Below are positions 21,045 to 31,529 of a DNA stretch of 64,000 bases, one piece after another. The notes beneath the pieces were generated by a model. It did not search any database, was not told where the DNA came from, and saw only the letters and a program-made list of their open reading frames with translations. The stretch comes from Cymbomonas tetramitiformis. Its lineage: Eukaryota > Chlorophyta > Pyramimonadophyceae > Pyramimonadales > Pyramimonadaceae. The stretch is from assembly GCA_001247695.2 (NCBI GenBank), contig LGRX02035374.1, forward strand, positions 1-64,000, read 5' to 3'. Position 1 is the stretch's first letter; each line of letters starts with the position of its first letter. The position numbers were made by a program, and so were the translations under genes.

Positions 21045-22191
21045 TGGGCCAACCTGTATAGTGCGCTACATGTCCTAAAAATTAGGGTTTGATTTGTATG
21101 ATTTAATCGAGCAAATGTATCTCACCGGCCACATACCCTAAAGAGCCAGCCCATCTCGGCGGTCACGTTGTGCACACAAAACCGATCCGATAATTACGAT
21201 GCGTGTCAAATTGATCGCGAAGCCACTTTTTGCGGGCGTTGGAAGGATGTGGGTACACGAACTTGGCGCAATTCGGAAAGCGTTTACCGTCGCTTTGGGG
21301 GTCCATGCCATTGGACTACATCCGCAGGCTATACACTAGTATGCGCCGTAGAATGGAGGAATGCATCAAAGCTGGTTGCAAGAAAACAGCTTATTAAGTT
21401 TACACATCATTTGCGCGAGTGCTCGTGCACTAGGAGCCTTGGATTTCAACGTTTAAACCGAAACGATCTATTGGCAACAGTTTTGTGCTCATAACGATTA
21501 TGCGGTTGATATAAGTGCATGGTTTTAGGGAACTCGTGGCGTCTACCACCTACCCTAATATATATGAAATATATCCATATGCACGGTGACGAAGGCGCGG
21601 AACCCTAGTCCGTACACAGTATAACGCGTTACATGTCCTAAAAATTAGGGTTTTGTTTATACGATTTAATCGAGCAAATGTATCTCACCGGCCACATACC
21701 CTAAAGAGCCAGCCCATCTCGGCGGTCACGTTGTGCACACAAAACCGATCCGCTTATTACGATGCGTGTCAAATTGATCGCGAAGCCACTTTTTGCGGGC
21801 GTTGGAAGGATGTGGGTACACGAACTTGGCGCAATTCGGAAAGCGTATACCATCGCTTTGGGGGTCCATGCCATTGGACTACATCCGCAGGCTATACACT
21901 AGTATGCGCCGTAGAATGGAGGAATGCATCAAAGCTGGTTGCAAGAAAACAGCTTATTAAGTGTACACATCATTTGCGCGAGTGCTCGTGCACTAGGAGC
22001 CTTGGATTTCAACGTTTAAACCGAAACGATCTATTGGCAACAGTTTTGTGCTCATAACGATTATGCGGTTGATATAAGTGCATGGTTTTAGGGAACTCGT
22101 GGCATCTACCACCTACCCTAATATATATGAAATATATCCATATGCACGGTGACGAAGGCGCGGAACCCTAATCCGTACACAGGTTGGCCCG
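21045..22191. mobile_element. TTAA-flanked inverted-terminus element containing a 560-bp tandem duplication
   Basis: The left end TGGGCCAACCTGT (21045-21057) and right end ACAGGTTGGCCCG (22179-22191) are inverted copies differing only at the outermost base. TTAA lies directly outside both (21041-21044 and 22192-22195), as expected for piggyBac-type target duplication. The interior is two near-identical direct copies offset by 560 bp. An open frame of about 108-134 codons occurs in each copy but resembles nothing known. Confidence 0.65.
21058..22178. repeat. Two tandem 560-bp direct repeats
   Basis: Landmark ctcaccggccacatacc occurs near 21121 and 21681, and cggaaccctaRtccgtacaca closes both copies. 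The units differ by scattered single-base changes, so the duplication is recent relative to the surrounding debris. Confidence 0.92.
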
Positions 22192-22195
22192 TTAA

Positions 22196-22957
22196 AACTA
22201 CTTCACCTTTTCGGTGTACGTGAGTCACTTTAGCATTACATCAAGCTGCATGGTGCGATGCTAATGGCACTTGGTGGAAGGGTGCATGGCCCACACATAG
22301 TTTTGATTTCCCCACCACAATTCCGAGCAAGCCCCCACACACACGTGCATCACCGCACGGAAACGCGCAACTTTTATGTATTTCACGCACGAGTCGTGTT
22401 ACGCGTACTAGGGTCACGGCGCGTATTCTGCCCATAGGACTTTATCGAAAGTTTGTTACATGCATGTTGACAAGACCCAAAGACATTGCACACGCAACCC
22501 TAAAATATGCCTAGAAGCGCACGGTCTAACCTACGCAACATTTTGTCAAAGTGTCACCCCCACGCACACGTCACCACGTGCAACGCAAAACTACATTAAT
22601 TCATGATGAATTCGGGGAGCATGCATTAAATCGGAAATTATTACGTTGCATCCCTAGTCACTAGTGGCACCCATATTGGGCACCGACAATCCGACAAAAG
22701 AACGATAAGGGTGGCAGACGGGGCTGTCTATTATATGTATGGTGTCGGAGGGGGGCGATTTTGGGGGAAAGAATTTCTACCCTTCGCCCCATCGCTCCCA
22801 ACGTCGGTTCCCTGTCGGGAACCATTTTATGTCGATATATCTATTCGAGCTGCGCATGCAGCTTATGGGAGAAATTTCTGATGGCGTAACGCCATGATGA
22901 GATATGGCCCGATTTCTGATGTAGTAGTTTTAATGGGCCAACCTGTACTGCAGGCCA
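22196..22957. other. Spacer with a third TTAATGGGCCAACCTGT terminus
   Basis: At 22930-22946 the left-end sequence of the TTAA element occurs again in the same orientation, without a matching right end in view. A hairpin GGTTCCC-TGTC-GGGAACC lies at 22806-22823. No gene is recognised. Confidence 0.5.
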
Positions 22958-23461
22958 TTGCCAACAAATCTAATATTTGCACGAGATACAGTGTTCAAGA
23001 ATTTGCATTTACAAAGTAGCTATAGTTACAAATATACATATGGCACAAAACACAGTATGACAGGACATGAAAAGCTCGTTTTACTTTCAAATGTGCTCTC
23101 TTGTTGTCAGTTTCTGTGTACGCGTCTAAAGAATAGCAGTAAGGAAAAGTCTAGAGTGTGTGAAAATTGCAGATATCACCAGCTTCACGAGCCAAGGGGC
23201 AGTGTACATGGTACAAACACCATAAGTCCAGCTTGCACCACAATATGCAACTTTGCAATATTCGATGAGCTTCCTGATTGGACCTTTTTGCAAGTCTGTC
23301 ATGGCAGTGCACAACGCAACCTGGAGACATACCCAGTAGTGAAATCAGGGTCAGTAAGGCTTGTGAGGTATGATCTGAGGAACAAAAATGAGTTTTTTCT
23401 TCCAATCCTCTTCAGCGACTTTCCAGAAGTGGCATATGCTGAGATTCACCTCAGGTCCTAG
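22958..23461 (+). CDS. Unrecognised open frame
   Basis: 167 codons, rich in cysteine and histidine ('SRVCENCRYHQLHEP'), starting just inside the lone TTAA-type terminus. There is no family match by eye. It overlaps open frames on the opposite strand, so it may be chance. Confidence 0.15.
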   Translation: MPTNLIFARDTVFKNLHLQSSYSYKYTYGTKHSMTGHEKLVLLSNVLSCCQFLCTRLKNSSKEKSRVCENCRYHQLHEPRGSVHGTNTISPACTTICNFAIFDELPDWTFLQVCHGSAQRNLETYPVVKSGSVRLVRYDLRNKNEFFLPILFSDFPEVAYAEIHLRS

Positions 23462-23576
23462 CGTCTTGCAACATGCAACGGCGAACACAACTATTCCAGG
23501 TCTCAGGACCGAAGAATTTACCGGCACTGGCAATCGTGCTCACGTCAAAAGACAGGACGTATAAGATAAGCATTGT

Positions 23577-23582
23577 TTTATT
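23577..23582 (-). promoter_or_regulatory. Possible polyadenylation signal AATAAA (minus strand)
   Basis: AATAAA on the minus strand lies about 85 bases after the stop codon of the exon at 23668-23943, a normal spacing for a 3' UTR. Confidence 0.4.
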
Positions 23583-23667
23583 CGTTCACTTCAAAAAGGC
23601 ATAACAAACAGGCCTTCAAGCATTTGTTTGTAGTTTGGGAGAAAAACGGAGTCTGTCTTTTTCCAAG

Positions 23668-25300
23668 TTATACCTGTAGCTGGGCTGGTGTCAAGTTCTG
23701 GGAGGCCGGGTGTAAGACCACCACCCGGGCGACATAAGCTGCTATAGCGTCGATGAGGTCATCGTGCGACACAATCTCGAAATCAGAGTCGCAACTAGTC
23801 ATGTATCCGTCTTCTTGCACAATTTCCCACTCCACTTGACTTCGCTCCTCAGTTGTGGAGCTCGCGGGTGGCTCGCTCGGGCAGTCCCCGTTCACTGCAC
23901 AAGCATCAAGCGACAGCAGCTCTTCAGCCTCTGATGGAAACAATTCTTAAATTCGCGAAACTCACTTTGCTATGAACATAGAGTGCAACCTTCGTCGGTG
24001 TCCGTTTGGAAAAAAACGCGATCCCTCAGGGCAAACAGGAAACAAAACAACCTGCCCTCTGCGTTTCCCCCTCAGAGTTTTCCAAACTCGCCATCTATCG
24101 GTGATCGATGCTTCGTCAGGTTCTGCCCGGAATCCCGGGCGTCGGGAAATTCCGGAGTTGCCCCATCGGGTGAGCTGGCGCCCTCCCAGTGGGAGAAACG
24201 CTTACTATAGTTCCGCTGCGTTTCACCACGACACGCCGACTAAACAACACAAACACTTATGACGTTCTCTGCAAAGCTATCATGCAAAGTCGCAAGCGTT
24301 ATCTGTAGCTCCTATCACTGCACAAGCAGAGCTATTAATCTAACCTGATTTGGGCACAGCAGGTGATGGGGAGCCCTTTGACGCGATGATGTCTCGCTCC
24401 TTTACTGCAGCCGGAGTCAAAGTGGAGGCTGTGTGGCCAGCTGAGTCTTTTGCAGTCTTTAATTGATTCAAGAAAGCATCGTCCTCAATACGCTCTTGGA
24501 GTTTCTTGTATATTTCACGTGTGCCCTGTGCCTCAACCATCAACACGCGCGCTCAAACAAGGCATTGGTGCGGTGCGCAGCTTTGAAAGGAATTCGCTTA
24601 TATACAGGCACCGTACAGAATATGTTCAAGTCATTATAAAAACCCTGGACAAATGAGTATACGTGATGATATCACGGACTACATCAGAAGCGTGTAGAAA
24701 GTTCATACAATGAGACATCGGCTACATTGGGCTTAAACGATGCTTTCGCGAACACAGTGTTCTGAACACAGTTTTCCGCAGTCAACAGATTTACGCATTC
24801 GCAGGTGACACAGGAGTTCCTTCCAGACGTTTGGGAAGAACTTCGAAACAAAGGAACCTGACCGACTGCACGCTCATTCAGCAGCAGAGGTGCACACTTG
24901 CCTGTACGAACAGGCTTTGCAAACTTCAGACACCACGGATGTCTGGCAAGATACAAGTCGCCACCCTGAAGTGCTAAATTTGCTCTTGGCGGCGTTCGGC
25001 ATACGAAGCGATGCACCTTCCCGATACGGTTTGCACCTTAGGGTAAAGTTTGGAAGGAGGCACCTCTTGCGACTTGAAGCTTGGGGAAACGTACTCCTCA
25101 CTCTGTAAACTTTCGATTTCTTCCGAACTTGCACGAGAGCGATATGGTACGAACCGATTCCCTGTTTCTAACTCTCCCTTAACTGCAGCTTCAAGGTATG
25201 CCAGGTCGTCATCCATTTGCCTTTCGGACACTGCAGACACAACTGCCGAAGAAAGCAGACGGCGGGTATCAAAGGGTTCTGGAATAATATAATCTAACAC
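23668..25300 (-). CDS. Unknown multi-exon gene, minus strand (5' end not identified)
   Basis: Three blocks look coding by residue composition and splice signals. The first (about 25300-25030, possibly to 24998) carries 'LDYIIPEPFDTRRLLSSAVV' and 'QMDDDLAYLEAAVKGELE' and begins after an AG. The second (about 24552-24343) has 'QGTREIYKKLQERIEDDAFL' and ends at CAG/GTTAG. The third (about 23946-23668) carries an acidic 'VEWEIVQEDGYMTSCDSD' and 'DLIDAIAAYVARVV', ending at TAA with AATAAA downstream. The product is acidic and helical with no known domain. A start exon upstream of 25300 was not found, so this may be partial or relict. Confidence 0.4.
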
Positions 25301-25877
25301 CTCAATATCATTTTATAGCGTGAAGCAGCAAACCGCCATTTCAAAAGTGCAGTACAGTGCAGTGCACTCGCTCAATATACATGTGAGGAGAGCCAATACG
25401 GACGGAAACGTGAAATGCCCCTTTGCTGGTCGGGATCAGGTGTGGGGCCAAAAATCAAAAACTGTCAGTTGTTGAGGTGAGGAAGAGACCTGTCGATGTC
25501 AACCTCGGATGTCAACTATCGATATCGTCTCAAGGTCAAGCCGTTGCGCGCGAATCGCAATGGTGAATCTGAATGGCGAGAGTCGACAACCTTCAGATTC
25601 GGGCTATAAAGAAAGATCCGCCATCCATGAATCGATCCCAAGAATGGAGTTCAGACTTAGTTTTTCTGACGTCATTTCAGCTGTCGTGGACACATCCGCC
25701 AACCGTCGACGATTCCTACAGCTCAGTCGAGGGAGAGGGTGCCGTAACCACAAGTCCACAACTAACTCTCGCGACGGACTCGACTTTATTTGTTATTCGT
25801 TATTAGCAATTATCAAAATTTATTATGAATTATGTATTTCTATTATGATTATCGAAACCACGAAACGGTATGCCATT
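25301..25877. other. Spacer
   Basis: No gene recognised. Open frames are short and conflicting. Confidence 0.4.
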
Positions 25878-26140
25878 TGTCATGTCATGTCATGGCATGG
25901 CATGTCATGTCATGGCATGGCATGTCATGTCATGTCATGGCATGTCATGTCATGTCATGTCATGTCATGTCATGTCATGTCCATGTCCGATGTCCGTGTC
26001 CATGTCCATGTCCGATGTCATTGTCATTGTCATTGTCATTGTCATTGTCATTGTCATTGTCATTGTCATTGTCATTGTCATTGTCATTGTCATTGTCATC
26101 GGCATCGGCATCGCGGGCATAGGCATCGGCATCAAGCACC
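25878..26140. repeat. Compound microsatellite (CATGT)n, (TGTCCA)n, (CATTGT)n
   Basis: About 110 bp of CATGT/GGCATG units, then TGTCCA variants, then about 14 copies of TCATTG, ending in CATCGG units. The apparent CHVM- and SLSL-type peptides come from the repeat. Confidence 0.95.
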
Positions 26141-26221
26141 ACTTACTCCAAGCGGCGACGCTTAGCCAATCATGGCTAAAAGCAGTGAGAAACTTTTAGC
26201 GTGGAATGGGTCCATTCTACA

Positions 26222-26811
26222 CATTTGGGGAGTTTGGGAGTTTTGGGAGTTGGGGAGTTTTACAACGGGAGGCCCTTAAAAAATTGAAAATTTTACCGAA
26301 TCTAGGGTTTAAGATTTTGCCTAGTTTGATGTAATTTTATTTAAATTTCCGGCAGTTTTAGGGTTTAAGAAATATTCCTAAATTTTTCCCAAATTCCTAA
26401 ATTCAAAAAAATGATCTTTTTCAGCCTGAATTAAGGAAAATGTTTTTGGGGGTTGTACGAGGAAAACATAAATTTTCGTTAAAAGACAAGTAAACTTATA
26501 CAATATTTGCCGAAACATTTTCGAAAATCGGCAGCAAATGGATACTTTTTACGCCTGATTTTATGAAATATATTTTTGGGGGTTCATCGATGAACCCCCA
26601 ATTTTTTGTATAGTTTTATATCGATTTCAAGCCTTTTTGGGGTTTCGGAAAATTTCCGAATTTTCAAAAAAAAAAACATATCTTTTTAACCACTTTCAGG
26701 AATTTCTTTGGTTGGGTTGGTCCCTATTTTTTAGGGTTTACACAGTTATTTTTTTCATATTCAAGGCAAACATATTCTTGGGTTCAAGAACCACAACAAA
26801 ATATCACATTG
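26222..26811. repeat. Left long inverted repeat, outer part
   Basis: Inverted match to 36190-36666, including the GGGAGTTT-rich terminus and the TTCATCGATGAA hairpin (26579-26602 against about 36318-36341). Identity is high but not perfect, so the arms are not recent copies. It contains ctagggtttaag words but no telomere array. Confidence 0.85.
26807..26811. repeat. Left target site duplication of element A
   Basis: CATTG, identical to 30606-30610. Confidence 0.9.
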
Positions 26812-27028
26812 TGCGAGAAAGACAGATCCGCTGTCCGGCTAAGCTCGCTGAGCATCAAACTGATCAAAACTATAAACAGTGTCTGGCCGAGGCTTTATGC
26901 TCTCGGAAACCCAGACAGTGAAGCAAGACAGTACAGTGCTAGGATGTCACGGACACGAAACGGAAGCAGGGTCAGGCTAGGGGCTAGTCAGAGCCCATAA
27001 TAACTATGCCTAAACCCGAAGTCCAGCA
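26812..27028 (-). repeat. 3' LTR of element A
   Basis: 217 bp. It differs from the 5' LTR mainly by lacking a 26-bp GTACTACTGTACTGTACTAC-type stretch. Confidence 0.93.
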
Positions 27029-27213
27029 CACCACCCGTGGGTGTGACTACCTAGCAAAGCAGGTACAGGATATACAGCCACGAGATAATAAACAAACACC
27101 TAACATTCACTTCGGTGGAAACCGATCACTTCTAGCTGGGTGCCGGGGTCTTTACCCGGTCATCCCACTACTGGGCTAAAGCTAATCAAGCTGCCAAGAC
27201 AATCGAAGTAAAC
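27029..27213 (-). other. 3' untranslated region and polypurine tract of element A
   Basis: Conserved with 45532-45714 in element B, including cttctagctgggtgcc and a ccacta..ggctaa box, and ending in minus-strand GGGTGGTG directly before the LTR. Confidence 0.7.
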
Positions 27214-27574
27214 TCAACCACTTTGAGGCTGGTCAGCAGGGCTGAGTTCAGCGGTCGGGATGCAAGCACAGAAGAATCCCGAAGTGAATTGCAAGCTGTC
27301 TGTTTTAAATTGAGCACCACCAGACCCAAGCGGGCAAGGTGGATCCACAGCAGAATGTAAAGCAACTGAAGAACCGAGATAAGCAGAATCCCACGGCGGC
27401 TTGAGCATTGAAGAAAGAGACAAAAGAACTCCATCATCTGGCGGCCAACCACGGATGCCTGCAGCACCAAGTGATGGAATCGAAGCAGAGAGATCTCCAG
27501 TAGACCGACGGACGGTGGCTCCGGGCTCAACCAGGCCCCTGTCACCACCGCCCACGGCAACCAGAGATGCCGTA
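27214..27574 (-). pseudogene. Element A Gag, C-terminal end (after MITE M1)
   Basis: It encodes 'VGGGDRGLVEPGAT' and 'CPLGSGGAQFKTDSLQF', ending in 'AELSPADQPQSG'. Element B ends with the homologous 'AELGSADRLYSG'. Removing M1 and one TA puts this block in frame with 28122-28960. Confidence 0.8.
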
Positions 27575-28119
27575 CAGTAATCACTCACATTTAAGGAAAC
27601 TCGACGTTAAGGAAATAGCCAGCGTTTCGGGGGGTACCCAACTCGATGAGAAAAGGCCGGGTGGATTTTCCGACTTATGAGATGGCCTCGAAATAAGGAA
27701 ATGACCGCTGGTCATTTAGCTGGAGAGGAGGCATTTCTTAAACTAAGAAAACTTTTGTTCGGAAATTGACAAATATGGTATATTTGATGGTTTTCATGAT
27801 TTTTACAAAACTTGTCTTAAAGGTTTAAGTTCCCATAGTCTGCTTCAGATATAATATCGTCATCAAAATCTTGCTTTAATTCTTTAAGCCGCACGGCTCT
27901 CGTGGTCCATTTTCTCGGAAATGAACACCTTAAGAGGAACGGGTGGCTAGGGAAGGTGTCCACGTGGATGCGTTATAGGAATCGTGGCTGGCTCACGAGA
28001 TCGCGGTCCACTATCCATAGCGTTCTCTTATGACGCCGACGGTGGCGGGGGTACCCAACTCGATGAGAAAAGCTGACTGACCTGAATTTCTCTGTTTTCT
28101 TACAGGTGGGTGATTACTG
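27575..28119. mobile_element. MITE M1, Tc1/mariner-like
   Basis: 545 bp. Termini CAGTAATCACTCACATTTAAG and the inverted CTTACAGGTGGGTGATTACTG, flanked by TA dinucleotides (27573-27574 and 28120-28121). TA target and CAGT ends point to Tc1/mariner mobilisation. It is inserted in the coding frame of element A. It shares ends with M2 and M3 but has a longer interior with two copies of a gtacccaactcgatgagaaaa block. Confidence 0.85.
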
Positions 28120-28121
28120 TA

Positions 28122-28960
28122 GCGCCAGTCAGCAGAGAACAACAAAGCACGGAAGCCATTAACGCACACCGGAGAAAGCTCGGCGGAGTCCGGGGACGGT
28201 ACATCGGAGCCAGACTGCCACCGGCCGCCGGCGATGCTCCCCCGTCAGAGTCATGCTCAAGAGTGCCGAAGGAGCCAAAAGCCACTCGCTGCCCGCCGTC
28301 AGAGTCATTGTCAGAGCCTTGGTCATTGTCAGAGCCTTCAGAGCCAATGTCAGAAGCCTCAATCCTCATGCCAGCAAACAGCGGAGCCGGTGCAGAGTCG
28401 CCGAGCTGGAGTGACGGGACAGAGCCAGGCAAGCCGAGAGAGCCAGGGACAACCACCGGCGGGTCATGAGCCGCAGGCACACCACCAGCCACGAGTGCAG
28501 AGGGATGCCGAACCGCAGGCGGTGGCGGAATCGAGCCCCGTGCATCCGAGTGGAATGTGGCCAAACCAAACTGAGCCATGCCGTCATCGTCAGCCGCCGC
28601 ATCCTGAGCGGAAGCCGCCGCATCCTGAAAGTGCCGCAGAGATGTGGGCTCAGCCGGCACAAAGGAATGTGCCGACAGCTCGACCACCTCTGGGCGACCC
28701 TCCATCGTGCAGAGCGACTCGAAGGCATGTTCATCCCCAGCGTCATAGAAACGCTGGAAACGAACAGCCAGGCAGTCAGTCTCATAGTCCTCAACTGCAC
28801 CACAGTAGTGGGCAGAGTGAGGACCGCCGTTGGGGCATTCAGCATGCCAGTGCTTCAAACCACTTGTGCACACTCCGCATTTCTGCAGTGGGCACGAAGG
28901 CACCGCTCTTCTTGTCAAATGAGACAGGAGGAGCGGTGCCAAGTGGCTTAACACCAGCAC
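28122..28960 (-). pseudogene. Element A Gag, middle part with zinc knuckle and membrane segment
   Basis: From about 28890 down it carries a variant zinc knuckle C-x4-C-x8-H-x4-C, then 'LAVRFQRFYDAGDEHAFESL', matching element B 'LALRFQRYYDAGDEGSMEHL'. An acidic serine/aspartate-rich stretch follows, then a hydrophobic segment ('CALMASVLCCSLLTGAT') that ends at the MITE. It is out of frame with the N-terminal half by one shift near 28870. Element B reads straight through that point, so the break is private to A. Confidence 0.8.
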
Positions 28961-29927
28961 GATGATGCTTAGCAGCAGAGCGGGTAAGGTGCTTGCCCGC
29001 AGGCGGTGCCCCTTCCCGCTTCTGCCGCTTCAGGTCACGAATGTCCTGCTGCATGCGCTCCAGCTGCTTCTGCAGACTGGACAACGCCGCAGCTAGGTCA
29101 GACGCGCCATCGCCGAATGACAAAGCCGAAATAGGGGTGCCAGAGACTTTCAGGCCGTGGCGGAACTGCTCCCGCACACGAGCCTGAATAGTCAGAAGAG
29201 ACACGCCCTGCCGCTGGTCAGCCCGAGCCAAGGAATTAGCCAAGTCACGGTATAGAGCCGCATTGCCGAGAGCCTTGAGAAACTGCCGCTTCACCGCGTC
29301 CTCTGGCAAGTTGTGGGAACGCTGAACGTCCCGCAACAGGCCATTGAACTCACGGATGCCACGGTCAGGATCTTCGCTGCTGGGGATGCGAACCGCCAGC
29401 AGCGACTCAAAAGAGTCAAAGGGCTCTGAGCGTTCCTGGAGCATGCGTACCACCTCAAGGGCAGCACGCTTGCCATCTCCAGGAACGTCAGACCCAGAGG
29501 CCTCAAGCCAGTCACGAGCAGGCGAGCCAGGTCGAGCCAGAAACGTCAAAGCCGAAAGCAGCAACTCGTTGCCCTCATGCCTAGCCGCAACAGTCATGTC
29601 AGTCAGGTCAAAGAGGGGAGCAAATGCCTGCGACTGGAGAAGAAACTGTGCTCGAAGCTCATGCATGATCTGTGAAGACTCTGTACCAGCGAAGCGGTCC
29701 GATTTTCCCCCGAGAATTTTTGTGGCAACGATCTTCGCAACCTTCCTGTCAAAATTGTCGCGAGCAAGCTGTTGACATTTGTCGAGAATCTCCCTCGCAG
29801 CTGCGGTGGTCGGAGCTGGCAGCTGCGGGGTGTTTGGTGTCGCAGTGTGCTGCGCACCCACATCATCAAAAATCGTCTCTAATCTACGGACGCGTGACCG
29901 CGTCATTCTATTTGCTGCGGTAACCAT
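28839..29927 (-). pseudogene. Element A Gag, N-terminal half
   Basis: It starts at ATG 29927 ('MVTAANRMTRSRVRRLETIF'). Key segments shared with element B are 'LETIFDDVGA' against 'LATIFDDVGA', 'GSPARDWLEASGSDVPGDGK', 'ALEVVRMLQERSEPFDSF', 'LPEDAVKRQFLKALG' and 'SLARADQRQGVSLLTIQARV'. This is a helical capsid-like region followed by a coiled-coil segment. It leaves frame after 'GAFVPT'. Confidence 0.85.
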
Positions 29928-30350
29928 GATAGAGAGACAGCGGAAGGTTGAGCTAAGCAAGGGTGGTGGTACAAAATTGTCACGGCGGCCAGATAACCCG
30001 TAGAAGTCTCAGCACAACAGTTCGAGATTCACAGGTCGTGAGCGGAAAATGAGAGCGGCCAAAATGTACAACGCGTGGAGCGACCTCGCCAGGGCCAGTG
30101 GCGCACGATGCAAATAAACCCTCGCTGCGACGATACTGCCGTAAAAAAAAAACAATCTGTCAACTGCCGATCTCCTGCGCAGCGAAGGCGAGCACAACGT
30201 GTGCCGCCATCACCGCCATGCTAAAAGGCCATACCGCGAGAACAACACACCACCGCCCAAGTGGGCGCTCAACCCCTCCTACGTCCTACTTAGCCGAACA
30301 TGGCAACAGCAAGGCGCTGCGCCATCATCAGAATCACCGGAAAGCCGGTG

Positions 30351-30362
30351 CGGGCCATAACC
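30351..30362 (-). other. Half-tRNA-type primer-binding site of element A
   Basis: Minus-strand GGTTATGGCCCG directly abuts the 5' LTR. The consensus GGTTATGGGCCC is complementary to the anticodon arm of initiator tRNA-Met (GGGCCCATAACC), the primer style known for Drosophila copia. Confidence 0.6.
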
Positions 30363-30605
30363 TGCGAGAAAGACAGATCCGCTGTCCGGCTAAGCTCGCT
30401 GAGCATCAAACTGATCAAAACTATAAACAGTGTCTGGCCGAGGCTTTATGCTCTCGGAAACCCAGACAGTGAAGCAAGACTGTACTACTGTACTGTACTA
30501 CTGTACAGTACAGTGCTAGGATGTCACGGACACGAAACGGAAGCAGGGTCAGGCTAGGGGCTAGTCAGAGCCCATAATAACTAAGCCTAAACCCGAAGTC
30601 CAGCA
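30363..30605 (-). repeat. 5' LTR of element A
   Basis: 243 bp. On the minus strand it begins TGCTGGAC at 30605 and ends TTCTCGCA at 30363, followed by GGTTATGGCCCG. Confidence 0.93.
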
Positions 30606-30610
30606 CATTG
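30606..30610. repeat. Right target site duplication of element A
   Basis: CATTG, identical to 26807-26811. Confidence 0.9.
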
Positions 30611-30860
30611 CTTCTTCAAATCAATATTCAAAGCAAAGTTACCGGCGCGCATGTTTCGCCTCTAGAGTTTAACACGACTTCACCATTTCTTGTGCCCTTC
30701 GCCCCATCGCCTACTCGTCTTCGTGCATTGACCAACTACGTTCTCAATTGGTTTTTCACGTGCTTTCGCGGACCACTACTAACCACAAGTCCGGGTGGCC
30801 GGCCCCCCAGTTCGGTTCAAAACATACTTCTTTCGCCGCCAAGATCCATAACTAACTTTC
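30611..30860. repeat. Left long inverted repeat, inner part
   Basis: Inverted match to about 35940-36190, including the shared block gtggttagtagtggtccgcg read on the opposite strand. It is the continuation of 26222-26811 once element A is removed. Confidence 0.8.
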
Positions 30861-31131
30861 ACATTATCCCTTGTCACTCCGTCGCATATTTCCCATCGTG
30901 TGGTACCTGTGGAACTACAATCACGTTAGTCCAAAGCCCAACAAAACGTGCTGATGCAAACAACAATGTCGCTTTCGTACCCGATTGACTGCTCTTGAAA
31001 GGTCAAGGCCCCAACTCCAAGCCGTTGTTCCTTAGTTAGTGACAACCCAGGTGCCACAACCAGGTCCGTAGGTGAAGGCGGTGCATCACAGTAGTTGGGC
31101 AATACCGTAGCGCAGCACTAGTGGAGAAGAC
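30861..31131. other. Spacer inside the inverted-repeat element
   Basis: No gene recognised up to the element C insertion. Confidence 0.4.
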
Positions 31132-31307
31132 TGCTGGATATATCACCCTAACTGTCATATTTGTCAGGTGTCATGTCCGGTGTGTCATTCTCGGTGAACC
31201 TGCTTGTGTCCTGACTAGGGTATTTGTTCCCTTGTATTATCTATTATTCGGTTCGTTCTTTATCCGCCGGGAGCGTTCTCCCCACTGTCACTGTAGTGTT
31301 TCCGACA
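31132..31307 (+). repeat. 5' LTR of element C
   Basis: 176 bp, TG...CA ends, a few substitutions from the right copy. Confidence 0.93.
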
Positions 31308-31319
31308 GGTTATGGGACC
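31308..31319 (+). other. Half-tRNA-iMet-type primer-binding site of element C
   Basis: GGTTATGGGACC directly after the LTR, 11 of 12 matches to the complement of the initiator tRNA-Met anticodon arm. Confidence 0.65.
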
Positions 31320-31529
31320 ACCTTACGTTTGCGTATTGTGATTTTAGCTTGAATTTTGTTTCGAATTCGATCTATCTTTATTTTGAGCGTGCCCGTCTTT
31401 CTCGTGGGCTACGGAATCTTGTTCTCGCTCTCGTTTGGGACGCTCGGTTGACTTGGGTAATTACGGCGGAGTGGCTTCGGCATCTTTCGCGCTTTGACTT
31501 CATTTTATCCGGATCTTTCGTATTCCGTT

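Larger units (their letters stand above)
26812..30605 (-). mobile_element. Gag-only LTR retrotransposon, element A
   Basis: 3794 bp with 5-bp target duplication CATTG. The LTRs (26812-27028 and 30363-30605) read TGCTGGAC...TCTCGCA on the minus strand. The primer-binding site just inside the right LTR begins GGTTATGG, and the purine-rich tract before the left LTR is GGGTGGTG. The only coding content is a long Gag-like protein; there is no protease, RT or integrase. It is a relative of element B. It is damaged by a frameshift near 28870 and by MITE M1. Confidence 0.92.

Noticed and set aside
25870..26190. Histidine/cysteine/methionine repeat protein
   Set aside because: Translation of a CATGT/CATTGT microsatellite in all frames.
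26300..26380. Telomere-like tagggtttaag words, also at 36530-36590
   Set aside because: Isolated words inside the inverted-repeat arms, not a tandem array.
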